A stretch of DNA of 64,000 bases from Yersinia kristensenii (GTDB lineage: Bacteria; Pseudomonadota; Gammaproteobacteria; Enterobacterales; Enterobacteriaceae), in contig NZ_UHIY01000001.1 of assembly GCF_900460525.1 (NCBI RefSeq), forward strand, positions 248,001 to 312,000, read 5' to 3'. This document shows positions 28,857 to 38,319 of this stretch, piece by piece (within the stretch, counting starts at the first letter, position 1; each line of letters opens with the position of its first letter). The notes beneath the pieces were generated by a model, which made no database searches, was not told the origin of the DNA, and saw nothing but the letters and a program-made list of their open reading frames with translations. The position numbers were made by a program, and so were the translations under genes.

Positions 28857-30092
28857 CTACCCCCCATCAAACCGGATAGCGTTATCTCGCCGCTGTTGTT
28901 GCTGTAATAACCGCAATATAAGCAACACGCCGAAAGCCACCATCAATGCTGCCCCCAGATAAATCGCTGATATACCGAATTGGCCGATGGCCAACCCCGC
29001 CAATGGGCCAGTAATCCCCAGCCCCAAATCAAGAAATGCCGAATAAGTGCCGAGCGCAGTTCCTTGATTCTGCGGTTCCACTTGTTTAACCGCTTCAACC
29101 CCCAAGGCAGGAAAGACCAACGAGAAACCCGCGCCGGCTAAAAACGCGCCGAGCTGAACCATCCAAGATGCGTCCGCCCCCCCAATCAGCAACAAACCGA
29201 CGATTTCTATCAGGAAAGAAACCAAAGTGACTTTCAAGCCCCCATGGCGATCAATACAATTGCTGAATAACAACCGGATTCCGACAAATGCGACACTGAA
29301 CAAAGTCAGAGAGAATGCGGCACCGCCCCACCCTTTGTCGGCATAGAATAGGGTAATAAAGGTCGCAATCACCCCGAAGCCCACAGTACCGAAGCCCAGC
29401 CCCAGACCGTAAAGCCAGATTTTCCCCAGCACGGCGCGAAAAGCAATGCGCTTACCCGTTGCCACCGAAACTGCTGCTTTACGGCGGGCGAGCACCAACG
29501 CCAAGGCCACTGCCAGGCAGATAAGCCAGGCGATACCCGCTAATCCCCAATGCAGATTAAGATACACGCCGAGCGGAGCACCTATGGCCATCGCGCCATA
29601 AGTCGCCACACCATTCCAGGAAATAACCCGTGCCGTATGTATTGACCCCACAACGCCCATGCCCCATAAGGTTGATCCTGTGCTGGCAAAGCTTTCCCCC
29701 ACGCCCAGAAAAAAGCGGCCAATCACCAGCATCAACACACTGATTAATGGCAAATTATCCAACCAGAAAGCCAGTCCACAGAATATCCCGCTCACCCCGC
29801 AGCAACTCAAACCGAATAACACCACTTTCTTCGGCCCTAATAAATCAGCATATCGCCCGGCATGTGGGCGACTGACCAGAGTGGCAAAATATTGTGCGCT
29901 AATCACCAAACCGGCCAGCAATGATCCGTAGCCTAAATGGTTATGGACAAATCCAGGTAATACCGCCAGTGGTAAGCCAATGGTGAGATAACAGACGAAA
30001 GTAAAAATAACAATCGAGAGAATACGTTTATTGATTTGGCGAGTGCTCAATGGCGCACTATTCGCCACCACGGGGGCTGAATCAGCAGACAT
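28857..30092 (-). CDS. yhhS: MFS transporter, YhhS-like
   Basis: A 411-residue inner-membrane transporter with about 12 hydrophobic segments. Close to E. coli YhhS (YLTIGLPLAVLPGFVHNHLG; LVISAQYFATLVSRPHAGRYADLLGPKK; GSTLWGMGVVGSIHTARVISWNG). The MFS motif A region is the RPHAGRYADLLGPKK loop. YhhS is a proposed drug/sugar efflux carrier; the substrate here is unknown. It is a single gene. The 30093-30308 gap upstream holds nothing I can identify. Confidence 0.85.
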   Translation of the reverse strand: MSADSAPVVANSAPLSTRQINKRILSIVIFTFVCYLTIGLPLAVLPGFVHNHLGYGSLLAGLVISAQYFATLVSRPHAGRYADLLGPKKVVLFGLSCCGVSGIFCGLAFWLDNLPLISVLMLVIGRFFLGVGESFASTGSTLWGMGVVGSIHTARVISWNGVATYGAMAIGAPLGVYLNLHWGLAGIAWLICLAVALALVLARRKAAVSVATGKRIAFRAVLGKIWLYGLGLGFGTVGFGVIATFITLFYADKGWGGAAFSLTLFSVAFVGIRLLFSNCIDRHGGLKVTLVSFLIEIVGLLLIGGADASWMVQLGAFLAGAGFSLVFPALGVEAVKQVEPQNQGTALGTYSAFLDLGLGITGPLAGLAIGQFGISAIYLGAALMVAFGVLLILRLLQQQQRRDNAIRFDGG

Positions 30093-30308
30093 AGACAGGG
30101 CTCAAACAAATAAGAAAGTGCTCTCACCATACGCTGATAAGCTTGCGGGCTGAATCAGAAATGTCCCCCCAAAAAACCTATGAGCAACAGAGCCATCAAT
30201 CACTATAAAGGTGAACGGTGCGATACCAGCAGTTGAAAGAGAGAAATGACATCAACGAACCGTTCAGCTAATAATAATCTCCCTCCAGCCGCATATTTTG
30301 CCTTGAGA

Positions 30309-30407
30309 CTAAATGACAGAATCAGTGAGAAACAGCACACAGGCGAGTAATACACCACACAGAGTCATCACACTGAAAATCAGTTCAAACAAATAGCGAT
30401 TGATCAT
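30309..30407 (-). CDS. Possible 32-residue membrane peptide
   Basis: The frame from ATG 30407 encodes MINRYLFELIFSVMTLCGVL and a further short tail, essentially one hydrophobic helix. The ribosome site is weak. It lies directly after the asr terminator. Many enterobacterial small membrane proteins look like this, but chance cannot be excluded. Confidence 0.35.
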   Translation of the reverse strand: MINRYLFELIFSVMTLCGVLLACVLFLTDSVI

Positions 30408-30420
30408 GATGGTTAGCCTA

Positions 30421-30453
30421 TAAAAAAAGACACCCGGTATTAACCGGGTGTCT
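30421..30453 (-). terminator. Terminator of asr
   Basis: Perfect 11-bp stem AGACACCCGGT / ACCGGGTGTCT with a 4-base loop, followed on the minus strand by seven T. It is a strong intrinsic terminator 49 bp after the asr stop. Confidence 0.93.
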
Positions 30454-30501
30454 GGAATTGGCTCGACTGTGCGGGGCAGTGTCGCCCGCATTCCGGCGTT
30501 A

Positions 30502-30900
30502 TTATGCAGCTGGAGCAGTTACTGATTTTTTAGCGGCTTTATGATGTTTTTTAGCAGCTTGTGCTTTTTGAGCAGGTGCTTTTTTCACATGTTTTTTAGC
30601 GGCCTGTGCTTTCTGAGCAGGTGCTTTTTTCACATGTTTTTTAGCGGCCTGTGCTTTCTGAACAGGTGCTTTTTTCTCGTGTTTCTTAGCGGCTTGTGCT
30701 TTTTGCTCGGTAGTTTGTTTAGTTGCTTTGTGTTTTTTATGATGAGTTGCTTTAGCTGGTGCCGCTTTTTCTGCAGCTGGAGCAGCAGTAGTGCTGGTTG
30801 CAGCTGGTGCTGCTGTAGCGGCCGCAGTTGTTTCGGCAGCGAAAGCAACAGAAGACAGACCCATGGTTGCAGCAACGATCAGCGCTAATACTTTTTTCAT
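30502..30900 (-). CDS. asr: Acid shock protein Asr
   Basis: A 132-residue secreted, highly basic protein. The signal peptide ends near SVAFA (residue 21). An Ala/Thr/Pro-rich part follows, then repeats of about 15 residues built on [15 protein letters not shown]. It is induced at low pH in enterobacteria and is thought to act in the periplasm as a charge-rich chaperone. Translation starts at ATG 30900. An RstA-like box and a TATGAT -10 element (complement at 30954-30959) lie upstream. It fits the acid-survival theme of urease and hdeB. Confidence 0.93.
   Translation of the reverse strand: MKKVLALIVAATMGLSSVAFAAETTAAATAAPAATSTTAAPAAEKAAPAKATHHKKHKATKQTTEQKAQAAKKHEKKAPVQKAQAAKKHVKKAPAQKAQAAKKHVKKAPAQKAQAAKKHHKAAKKSVTAPAA
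30561..30695 (-). repeat. Three tandem 45-bp units inside asr
   Basis: Units 30561-30605, 30606-30650 and 30651-30695 each encode a [13 protein letters not shown] type 15-residue block. Units 1 and 2 differ at one position by eye; unit 3 is more diverged. Copy number could vary by slippage or recombination. Confidence 0.85.
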
Positions 30901-31001
30901 TTTAAAATCCTCAGAGTTTGTTTCGCTAAGCCCCCGGTGGGGCCGTTGGAAGAATCATAGAGGAATGGATTTTTTCTTTCCGTGAGTCATTGGTTTCGCT
31001 G

Positions 31002-31015
31002 AGTAACCAAATGTA
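31002..31015 (-). promoter_or_regulatory. RstA box upstream of asr
   Basis: TACATTTGGTTACT on the minus strand matches the RstA consensus TACATNTNGTTACA except for the last base. It is 43 bp upstream of the asr -10 element. RstA/RstB control of asr is known in E. coli. Confidence 0.65.
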
Positions 31016-31035
31016 CAAAGCATGTTCTGGCTATT

Positions 31036-31236
31036 TATACTTTACATAATTCGAGTTGCAGGAAGGCGGCAAGCGAGTAACAAATCGGTCGGGAACCGAT
31101 TTGAACAGCATTCATGCTAGCCCGTAGGGTGAGCCTCAAGAATGAGGCCCATTAATCCCGATGAGTTGACGCCAGTCAATGATTCGGTTGCGAGAGAGCA
31201 GCCAACACGCATGCAGCTTGAAGAATGATGAGTATA
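31036..31236. repeat. 201-bp ERIC-like palindromic element
   Basis: Both ends begin TATACT when read inward, and the outer 25 bases pair at 18 positions. The left end (ATTCGAGTTGCAGGAAGGCG) is the familiar Yersinia ERIC-type terminus. The interior carries three small hairpins: AAATCGGT / ACCGATTT, GCCTCA-AGAA-TGAGGC and TTGAC-GCCA-GTCAA. It is longer than a standard 127-bp ERIC, so it probably carries an internal insertion. Confidence 0.65.
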
Positions 31237-31322
31237 TTACCTATTCGGATTACTCCTGAAGCTGATTTACCGGTGCTGTGATGGTCTACGCTTAATGTTC
31301 ATCAAACAGAACGGAGAATCAA

Positions 31323-31631
31323 ATGTTCAAGAAATCAGAAAAAGTGGAAAGAGATCTCGATCAGGATGTGACCCTTCTGGCGGATACTCTCGACGAAGTT
31401 TTGCGCTCATCAGGTGACAAAACAAAAGAGGAACTCACCAAGGTGCGCCACAATGCTGAAGGGGTTTTACGCGATGCCCGAGCACGTTTCAGCGGCTCGA
31501 CCAGCTTGAAACAACATGCCCGTGATGTTGCCGGTAATGCCGATAATTATGTCCATGATAAACCTTGGCGAGGTGTCGGTATTGGTGCTGCGATAGGCTT
31601 GGTACTGGGTGTGCTACTGACTCGCCGCTGA
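31323..31631 (+). CDS. ElaB/YqjD/DUF883-family membrane-anchored protein
   Basis: A 102-residue protein with a charged helical N-terminal region (DQDVTLLADTLDEVLRSSGD; EELTKVRHNAEGVLRDARARF) and one C-terminal membrane segment (GVGIGAAIGLVLGVLLTRR). This is the layout of ElaB and YqjD, tail-anchored proteins that bind stationary-phase ribosomes in E. coli. Which paralogue it matches cannot be decided by eye. It has a GGAGAATCAA ribosome site. Confidence 0.82.
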   Translation: MFKKSEKVERDLDQDVTLLADTLDEVLRSSGDKTKEELTKVRHNAEGVLRDARARFSGSTSLKQHARDVAGNADNYVHDKPWRGVGIGAAIGLVLGVLLTRR

Positions 31632-31760
31632 TATCTCTTTGCTGGCCGATAAACCAACAGCCCACTCCCCTCATTGCTGTGTCTACTGTGGTTTTGCTGT
31701 TTGTTTATCGGTGGCCCGAGTGATATTCACGGCGGGCTAGTTTTTTATAACGCCGGTATC

Positions 31761-33209
31761 TTATGCTCCCGCTAAAATCACTTTCGCCAAGTTGGCTACC
31801 TGTTTGTCAACTTCTGCTTCAGAAATAAAATTGGTAAACCCCATCAGCAGTGCATTATCCACCCGGCTATTTCTTTGTAATGCCCAATCTGATACTGCTT
31901 CAATCGCCAACCCTTGGCGTTGTGCATTTGCGGCCACCATGCTGTCGGAAAAACGCCGTTCCAGCCGAGCCAACAATTGAATTCCGCCCGCCTGCTGCTC
32001 AACCTCGACCACCCCCGCCAGTTGGCGCATTAGGCTGGCTGCCAGCATTTCACGGCGCTCAGCATACAAATGGCGCATGCGTTTAAGATGGCGGTAAAAA
32101 TGTCCCTGATGAATAAACTCCGCCACACTGGCCTGTATCAGTGGTGGGCTGGCACAGCTACGCAGTTGGCAACGGTGATTAAAAACAGCCACCTGTTCAG
32201 GCGGCACCACCAGATAGGCCAGTCTTAGCGCAGGAAACATCACTTTACTGAATGTACCGGCATAAAGTACTCGCCCATGTCTATCCAGGCTTTTCAATGG
32301 GGGAAGTGGCCGCCCCTGATAGCGAAACTCACTGTCATAATCATCCTCAATGATCCAAGCTTGTTGTTGCTCGGCCCACTCCAAGAGAGCAATGCGCCGC
32401 GCCAAACTGAGCGCCACACCCAGTGGGCTTTGATGCGCCGGAGTGATGATAGCGAAACGTGCATTTGGGCAATCATTGATTGCGGCCATCACATCCATAC
32501 CATCACTGTCGACATTGACTGGGTGCGGCAGCAGCCCAGTTTCACGGATCAATTGCTGAGTCGCGGGATATCCCGGGTTCTCCAGCCAACCGCAATCGCC
32601 CGGATTCAATACCGTATTGACCACCAAATCCAGTACAGACTGATAACCCGAGCAAATAAATACCTGTTCCGGTTGGCAGCTAATCCCCCGAGATAACTGC
32701 AAATAATGGGCGATGGCCTCACGTAAAGCCGGTAATCCAGCTGCGGGAGGGTGTCCGAGAGAGAGGGTGGTCAGATTATGTAATTGTTTGCTCATAAGCC
32801 GCCCCCATTGCGCTCGCGGGAAAGCATCCAGCGCCGGTAGCCCCAGTTGGAAGGGCCGCGCCATCATGCGGTCGGCTGATAAAGAATGGTTAATCACTAT
32901 GGGGGGGTCGCACGGTTCTACAATATTTAGGGGTGATAGAGGAGCATCGAGTAATTGAGCGGAAATATAAGTCCCCCCCTGCCCACGGCTTTGTAAAAAG
33001 CCTTCGGCAATTAATTGTGCATAGGCATTTTCCACTGTTCCCCGTGCGACCCCCACCTCACTGGCCAGCACTCTCACTGACGGCAAGCGCGTATCCGGCA
33101 ACAATGTGCCCTGAACTATTGCATCTTTAATCCGTTGATAAATCTGCCGATATATCGGTTCATTGTGTTGGCGATCCAGTTTAAATAAATGTGAAAATTC
33201 TTTCATCAT
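31761..33209 (-). CDS. MocR-type (GntR-HTH plus aminotransferase) regulator
   Basis: A 482-residue regulator. Residues about 12-80 are a winged helix of the GntR type (IYRQIYQRIKDAIVQGTLLPDTRLPSVRVLASEVGVARGTVENAYAQL). The rest is a fold-type I aminotransferase-like domain with the PLP lysine in AGTFSKVMFPALRLAY and the Asp of WIIEDDYDSEFRY. It is related to PdxR and GabR. It is divergent from an AhpD-like gene with a strong palindrome between them, so that gene is the likely target. Confidence 0.87.
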   Translation of the reverse strand: MMKEFSHLFKLDRQHNEPIYRQIYQRIKDAIVQGTLLPDTRLPSVRVLASEVGVARGTVENAYAQLIAEGFLQSRGQGGTYISAQLLDAPLSPLNIVEPCDPPIVINHSLSADRMMARPFQLGLPALDAFPRAQWGRLMSKQLHNLTTLSLGHPPAAGLPALREAIAHYLQLSRGISCQPEQVFICSGYQSVLDLVVNTVLNPGDCGWLENPGYPATQQLIRETGLLPHPVNVDSDGMDVMAAINDCPNARFAIITPAHQSPLGVALSLARRIALLEWAEQQQAWIIEDDYDSEFRYQGRPLPPLKSLDRHGRVLYAGTFSKVMFPALRLAYLVVPPEQVAVFNHRCQLRSCASPPLIQASVAEFIHQGHFYRHLKRMRHLYAERREMLAASLMRQLAGVVEVEQQAGGIQLLARLERRFSDSMVAANAQRQGLAIEAVSDWALQRNSRVDNALLMGFTNFISEAEVDKQVANLAKVILAGA

Positions 33210-33230
33210 GGCCCAACAAAATAAGTCATT

Positions 33231-33254
33231 TATGGCCCTATAGTATAGGCCATA
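33231..33254. promoter_or_regulatory. Palindromic operator between MocR gene and AhpD-like gene
   Basis: TATGGCCCTATA and its near-complement TATAGGCCATA flank a central G. A further copy of ATGGCCC lies about 25 bp away over the MocR start codon. The direct-plus-inverted arrangement is typical of MocR operators. Confidence 0.55.
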
Positions 33255-33304
33255 GTGTTGTTAGAGTAGCATCCATTGAATAGCTAACATCACAGGTACA
33301 TATC

Positions 33305-33736
33305 ATGGTTGAACAACGTCTTTATTTTTCCGAACTCTCACCGGCCACCTACAAAGCATTAGTCAGCGCCTCTCTGTCACTTGATAAAAGTTCGTTGCCA
33401 AAAACGCTGATTGAATTGATTTTTATGCGAGTATCACAAATTAATGGCTGTGCATTTTGCCTGGATATGCATGGCAAGTTCTTGCGCGATCATGGTTTCG
33501 ACAACGCCAAAATGGATGTCATCGCGGGTTGGAGACTCAGCAATCTGTTTAGTGAAACTGAGCGCGCCGCATTAGATTGGGCGGAAGCGGTGACTCACAT
33601 CACCACCAGCGGCACACCTGACAGCACATTTAATGCTTTGAAAGCGCATTTTTCTGATGCCCAAATTTCTGACTTAACTTTCGCTATCAGCATAATGAAT
33701 GCTTTTAATCGATTAGCCGTTAGCCTGCGCCAGTGA
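33305..33736 (+). CDS. AhpD-like carboxymuconolactone decarboxylase-family protein
   Basis: A 143-residue alkylhydroperoxidase-like protein with the CxxC-x3-H active site (CAFCLDMHGKFLRDHGF), followed by ETERAALDWAEAVTHI, a family block. Such proteins act as thiol peroxidases or disulfide reductants. It is transcribed divergently from the MocR regulator. Confidence 0.85.
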   Translation: MVEQRLYFSELSPATYKALVSASLSLDKSSLPKTLIELIFMRVSQINGCAFCLDMHGKFLRDHGFDNAKMDVIAGWRLSNLFSETERAALDWAEAVTHITTSGTPDSTFNALKAHFSDAQISDLTFAISIMNAFNRLAVSLRQ

Positions 33737-33855
33737 ACACCCATCCCCCCCAAACCCGGCGATATAAATATTTTTATCCTGTTGACTATTATCAAACTCT
33801 GCCGCCAGCCCCGTGCTGGCAGTCTTGTCTCTAAATTTCCTCTCTCCACCGAAAA

Positions 33856-33902
33856 TAACTACATATAGTGTGGTTGAATTAAGCAAACACTAGATATAGT
33901 AT
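33856..33902 (+). promoter_or_regulatory. Two NrdR boxes upstream of nrdHIEF
   Basis: Box 1 (33856-33871, core CTACATATAG) and box 2 (33887-33902, core CTAGATATAG) fit acaCwAtATaTwGtgt. Their centres are 31 bp apart, about three helical turns, which is the arrangement NrdR needs to bind as a tetramer. Confidence 0.85.
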
Positions 33903-34018
33903 TTGATTTATCACCTGCGAGAATGAAATCGGGGTTGATAATCAAGGACAGGTCGTCACTGCACACGAACAACCTGGCTAATTCCACCTTTCCTCAACAC
34001 AAAAGGTAAATGCGAATC

Positions 34019-34255
34019 ATGAGTATTATTATTTACAGTAAACCCGATTGTGTCCAGTGTAATGCCACCTATCGTGCATTGGACAAACAAGGAATCACTT
34101 ATCAGGTCATTGATTTAACTGAAGATTCACAAGCTTTAAACCATGTAAAATCTTTGGGTTATCAGCAGGTTCCGGTAATTATCGCGGGTGATGAGCATTG
34201 GTCTGGTTTCCGCCCTGACAAAATAAATGCATTGGTTCAGGCGATCGGTGCCTGA
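34019..34255 (+). CDS. nrdH: Glutaredoxin-like NrdH-redoxin
   Basis: A 78-residue thioredoxin-fold electron donor for NrdEF, with active site CVQC and the C-terminal WSGFRPDKI block of the family. The start may be the ATG at 34010 ([10 protein letters not shown]) or 34019 (MSIIIYS). AAAAGG is only three bases before the first and 12 before the second, and family length fits the second slightly better. It is the first gene of nrdHIEF. Confidence 0.92.
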   Translation: MSIIIYSKPDCVQCNATYRALDKQGITYQVIDLTEDSQALNHVKSLGYQQVPVIIAGDEHWSGFRPDKINALVQAIGA

Positions 34256-34268
34256 TGAGGGCAACACA

Positions 34269-34673
34269 ATGAATCCGTTGGTGTATTTCTCCAGCTCGTC
34301 GGAAAATACCCACCGTTTTGTCGGAAAGTTGGCACTCCCGGCAATACGCATTCCCATTGCAGGGGCGCGGGAAAAATTACGGCTGGAGCAGCCCTATATC
34401 TTGTTGGTACCCAGTTATGGCGGTGGCAGCCCAGTCGGAGCTGTGCCTATTCAGGTCATTAGATTTCTGAATGATCCCCATAACCGTTCATTGATTCGCG
34501 GTGTCATTGCTGCGGGTAACACTAATTTTGGCGACGCCTATTGCCTGGCAGGGAAAATTATCTCCCAAAAATGTCAGGTTCCTTATCTGTATCGCTTTGA
34601 GCTACTGGGTACAGCAGAAGATGTGGTCAACGTGCGCAAGGGAGTAACTGAATTTTGGCAACGACAAAATTGA
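34269..34673 (+). CDS. nrdI: Flavodoxin-like NrdI
   Basis: A 134-residue flavodoxin-like protein that supplies the oxidant for making the manganese-tyrosyl radical of NrdF. The FMN phosphate loop is [11 protein letters not shown]. Start ATG 34269 has GAGGG upstream. The gene starts 13 bp after nrdH and overlaps nrdE by 19 bp. Confidence 0.94.
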   Translation: MNPLVYFSSSSENTHRFVGKLALPAIRIPIAGAREKLRLEQPYILLVPSYGGGSPVGAVPIQVIRFLNDPHNRSLIRGVIAAGNTNFGDAYCLAGKIISQKCQVPYLYRFELLGTAEDVVNVRKGVTEFWQRQN

Positions 34674-36805
34674 AAATCACCGATCCATCCAACAGTGAGC
34701 TTGATTACCACTCACTGAATGCGATGTTGAACCTCTATGATGCTGACGGACGGATCCAGTTTGATAAAGACCGCCTGGCTGCACGACAATATTTCTTGCA
34801 ACACGTTAATCAAAATACGGTGTTCTTCCATAATTTACAGGAGAAACTCGATTATCTGGTTGAAGAAGGATATTACGAAAAAGAGGTACTGGAGAGGTAT
34901 GATTTCAGCTTTATCAAGAGCTTATTCCAACAAGCCTACAGTAAAAAGTTTCGCTTCCCGACCTTCCTTGGCGCGTTCAAATACTACACCAGCTATACCC
35001 TGAAAACTTTTGATGGCAAACGCTATCTGGAGCGTTATGAAGACCGAGTTTGTCTGGTTGCCCTGACATTAGCTGCCGGTAATCAGCAAGTTGCACGGGA
35101 TTTAGTTGAAGAGATAATCTCTGGCCGCTTCCAACCGGCCACTCCCACCTTCCTCAATTGCGGTAAGAAACAGCGCGGTGAGCTGGTTTCCTGCTTCTTG
35201 TTGCGCATTGAAGACAATATGGAATCCATTGGCCGTTCCATTAACTCAGCGCTGCAATTATCTAAACGCGGCGGCGGTGTCGCTTTCCTGCTGACCAATA
35301 TTCGCGAAGTCGGTGCGCCGATTAAACGCATTGAAAATCAGTCATCTGGCGTGATTCCCATCATGAAAATGCTGGAAGATGCTTTTTCTTATGCCAATCA
35401 ACTGGGTGCTCGCCAAGGTGCTGGGGCGGTCTATCTCCATGCTCATCACCCCGATATTTTACGTTTTCTCGACACCAAACGCGAAAATGCCGATGAAAAA
35501 ATACGGATAAAAACCCTGTCTCTGGGGGTGGTGATTCCGGATATCACCTTTGAGCTGGCGAAGAATAATGAAGAAATGTACCTGTTTTCGCCTTATGACG
35601 TCGAGCGGGTTTACGGTGTCCCTATGTCTGAAATCAGTGTCAGCGAAAAATACCGCGAAATGGTTGATGACAAGCGCATCCGCAAAAGCAAAATCAAAGC
35701 GCGTGAGTTTTTCCAAATTCTGGCAGAGATCCAGTTTGAATCCGGCTATCCCTATATGATGTTTGAGGATACCGTGAACCGCGCCAACCCGATCAAAGGC
35801 CGGATCAATATGAGTAACTTGTGTTCAGAGATTTTGCAGGTGAATTCACCAACTGAATACAACGACGACCTTAGCTATCGCCATATTGGTAAGGATATCT
35901 CCTGTAACCTTGGTTCGCTGAATATCGCCCAAACCATGGATTCACCAGACTTTGGTAAATCGATTGAAACCGCCATTCGTGGGCTAACAGCGGTCTCTGA
36001 TATGAGCAATATCCGCTCAGTGCCATCGATTGAAAAAGGTAATCAGGAATCCCATGCCATTGGCCTTGGGCAAATGAATTTGCACGGCTATTTAGCGCGC
36101 GAACGTATTTTTTACGGCTCAGAAGAAGCATTGGATTTCACTAATATCTACTTCTACACCGTGGCCTATCATGCCATTCGTGCCTCCAATCAGTTGGCTA
36201 TTGAGCGCGGCAGCCACTTTAAAGGCTTCGACCAATCAACTTATGCTTCGGGCCACTATTTCAACAAGTATACAGAACAGAGCTGGCAGCCTAAAACAGC
36301 CAAAGTACGTTCGCTGTTTGCAGAGGCCGGAATTTCCGTTCCGAATCAACAAGATTGGGTTGCACTACGTCAGTCAGTCATGGCACACGGGATTTATAAT
36401 CAGAACTTGCAGGCGGTGCCCCCGACGGGATCTATTTCGTATATCAATCACTCGACATCCAGTATCCACCCGATTGTCTCCCCGATTGAGATCCGCAAAG
36501 AGGGCAAAATTGGCCGCGTGTATTACCCTGCGCCTTATATGACCAACGATAATCTTGAATATTATCAGGATGCTTATCAGATCGGGCCGGAGAAAATCAT
36601 CGATACCTATGCCGAAGCCACTCAGCATGTTGATCAAGGGCTGTCACTGACCCTGTTCTTCCGTGATACCGCCACGACCCGCGATATCAATAAAGCGCAG
36701 ATATACGCCTGGAAGAAAGGCATTAAAACTATTTATTACATCCGACTGCGTCAGATGGCGCTCGAGGGCACGGAAGTTGAAGGGTGTGTTTCCTGCTCAC
36801 TGTAA
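34655..36805 (+). CDS. nrdE: Class Ib ribonucleotide reductase large subunit NrdE
   Basis: A 716-residue catalytic subunit reducing ribonucleoside diphosphates. Active-site cysteines are in [15 protein letters not shown] and NMSNLCSEI, and the C-terminal redox pair is in EGCVSCSL. It starts at a TTG (MATTKLK after decoding) inside nrdI, with GGAG 11 bases upstream, so translation is probably coupled. The E. coli protein has the same MATT start. Confidence 0.95.
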   Translation: MATTKLKITDPSNSELDYHSLNAMLNLYDADGRIQFDKDRLAARQYFLQHVNQNTVFFHNLQEKLDYLVEEGYYEKEVLERYDFSFIKSLFQQAYSKKFRFPTFLGAFKYYTSYTLKTFDGKRYLERYEDRVCLVALTLAAGNQQVARDLVEEIISGRFQPATPTFLNCGKKQRGELVSCFLLRIEDNMESIGRSINSALQLSKRGGGVAFLLTNIREVGAPIKRIENQSSGVIPIMKMLEDAFSYANQLGARQGAGAVYLHAHHPDILRFLDTKRENADEKIRIKTLSLGVVIPDITFELAKNNEEMYLFSPYDVERVYGVPMSEISVSEKYREMVDDKRIRKSKIKAREFFQILAEIQFESGYPYMMFEDTVNRANPIKGRINMSNLCSEILQVNSPTEYNDDLSYRHIGKDISCNLGSLNIAQTMDSPDFGKSIETAIRGLTAVSDMSNIRSVPSIEKGNQESHAIGLGQMNLHGYLARERIFYGSEEALDFTNIYFYTVAYHAIRASNQLAIERGSHFKGFDQSTYASGHYFNKYTEQSWQPKTAKVRSLFAEAGISVPNQQDWVALRQSVMAHGIYNQNLQAVPPTGSISYINHSTSSIHPIVSPIEIRKEGKIGRVYYPAPYMTNDNLEYYQDAYQIGPEKIIDTYAEATQHVDQGLSLTLFFRDTATTRDINKAQIYAWKKGIKTIYYIRLRQMALEGTEVEGCVSCSL

Positions 36806-37822
<1,017 letters not shown>

Positions 37823-37842
37823 GCTTTCTTAACTTGCATATT

Positions 37843-37875
37843 CTCCCCCTTGTTCACTCGCATAACAAAGGGGAG
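37843..37875 (+). terminator. Hairpin after nrdF
   Basis: CTCCCCCTTGTT pairs with AACAAAGGGGAG (one mismatch) over a 9-base loop, 21 bp after the nrdF stop. There is no T run, so it may protect mRNA ends or need Rho. Confidence 0.5.
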
Positions 37876-37938
37876 TTAACCCCATTTTCCGCCGTGGTGA
37901 ACAGGCCAGTTTCAACCAGTAAAATCTAAATTCTCATT

Positions 37939-37980
37939 GAATCCCCCATTGGGCTACAGGCCAGAGTATCAGGGGGATTC
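37939..37980. repeat. Inverted repeat in nrdF-proV gap
   Basis: GAATCCCCC and GGGGGATTC are perfect 9-base arms 24 bases apart. Function is unknown. The rest of the 470-bp gap is AT-rich upstream DNA of proU, a region expected to bind H-NS. Confidence 0.5.
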
Positions 37981-38210
37981 AGCGCTATCCTTTAAGGGAA
38001 TACCCCCCTTAATAACATAGGAAATATATTGCCGATATATGGGTAATATTCGCACTATTAACTGACAAATTAGCCATTGTACTCACAAGCAATATTAGCC
38101 AACTCATCAAAAATCAAAAACCACAATATTAACGCAAGTAAATTAACCAGTTGAAAAGATATATATTGAGCTGAGGGCGGCCGCACAATTGATTATAAGG
38201 ATATTGAGGG

Positions 38211-38238
38211 TTGTCTCAGATTCTCATTGTGTTAGGGT
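38211..38238 (+). promoter_or_regulatory. proU P2 promoter
   Basis: TTGTCT (-35), 16 bp, TAGGGT (-10). The block TCTCAGATTCTCA and GTTAGGGTA is almost the same as the osmotically induced P2 promoter of E. coli proU as I remember it. It is about 80 bp before proV. Confidence 0.75.
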
Positions 38239-38319
38239 ATATGGCGCTCTATTTTTTCATCAGGATAATATTGATCGAATAAAAATAATTCAAAATTGAC
38301 AGAGGAATACACCAGCTGC

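Noticed and set aside
30541..30888. Cys/Phe-rich frame opposite asr
   Set aside because: Mirror of the Lys-rich Asr repeats on the other strand; no ribosome site or independent support.
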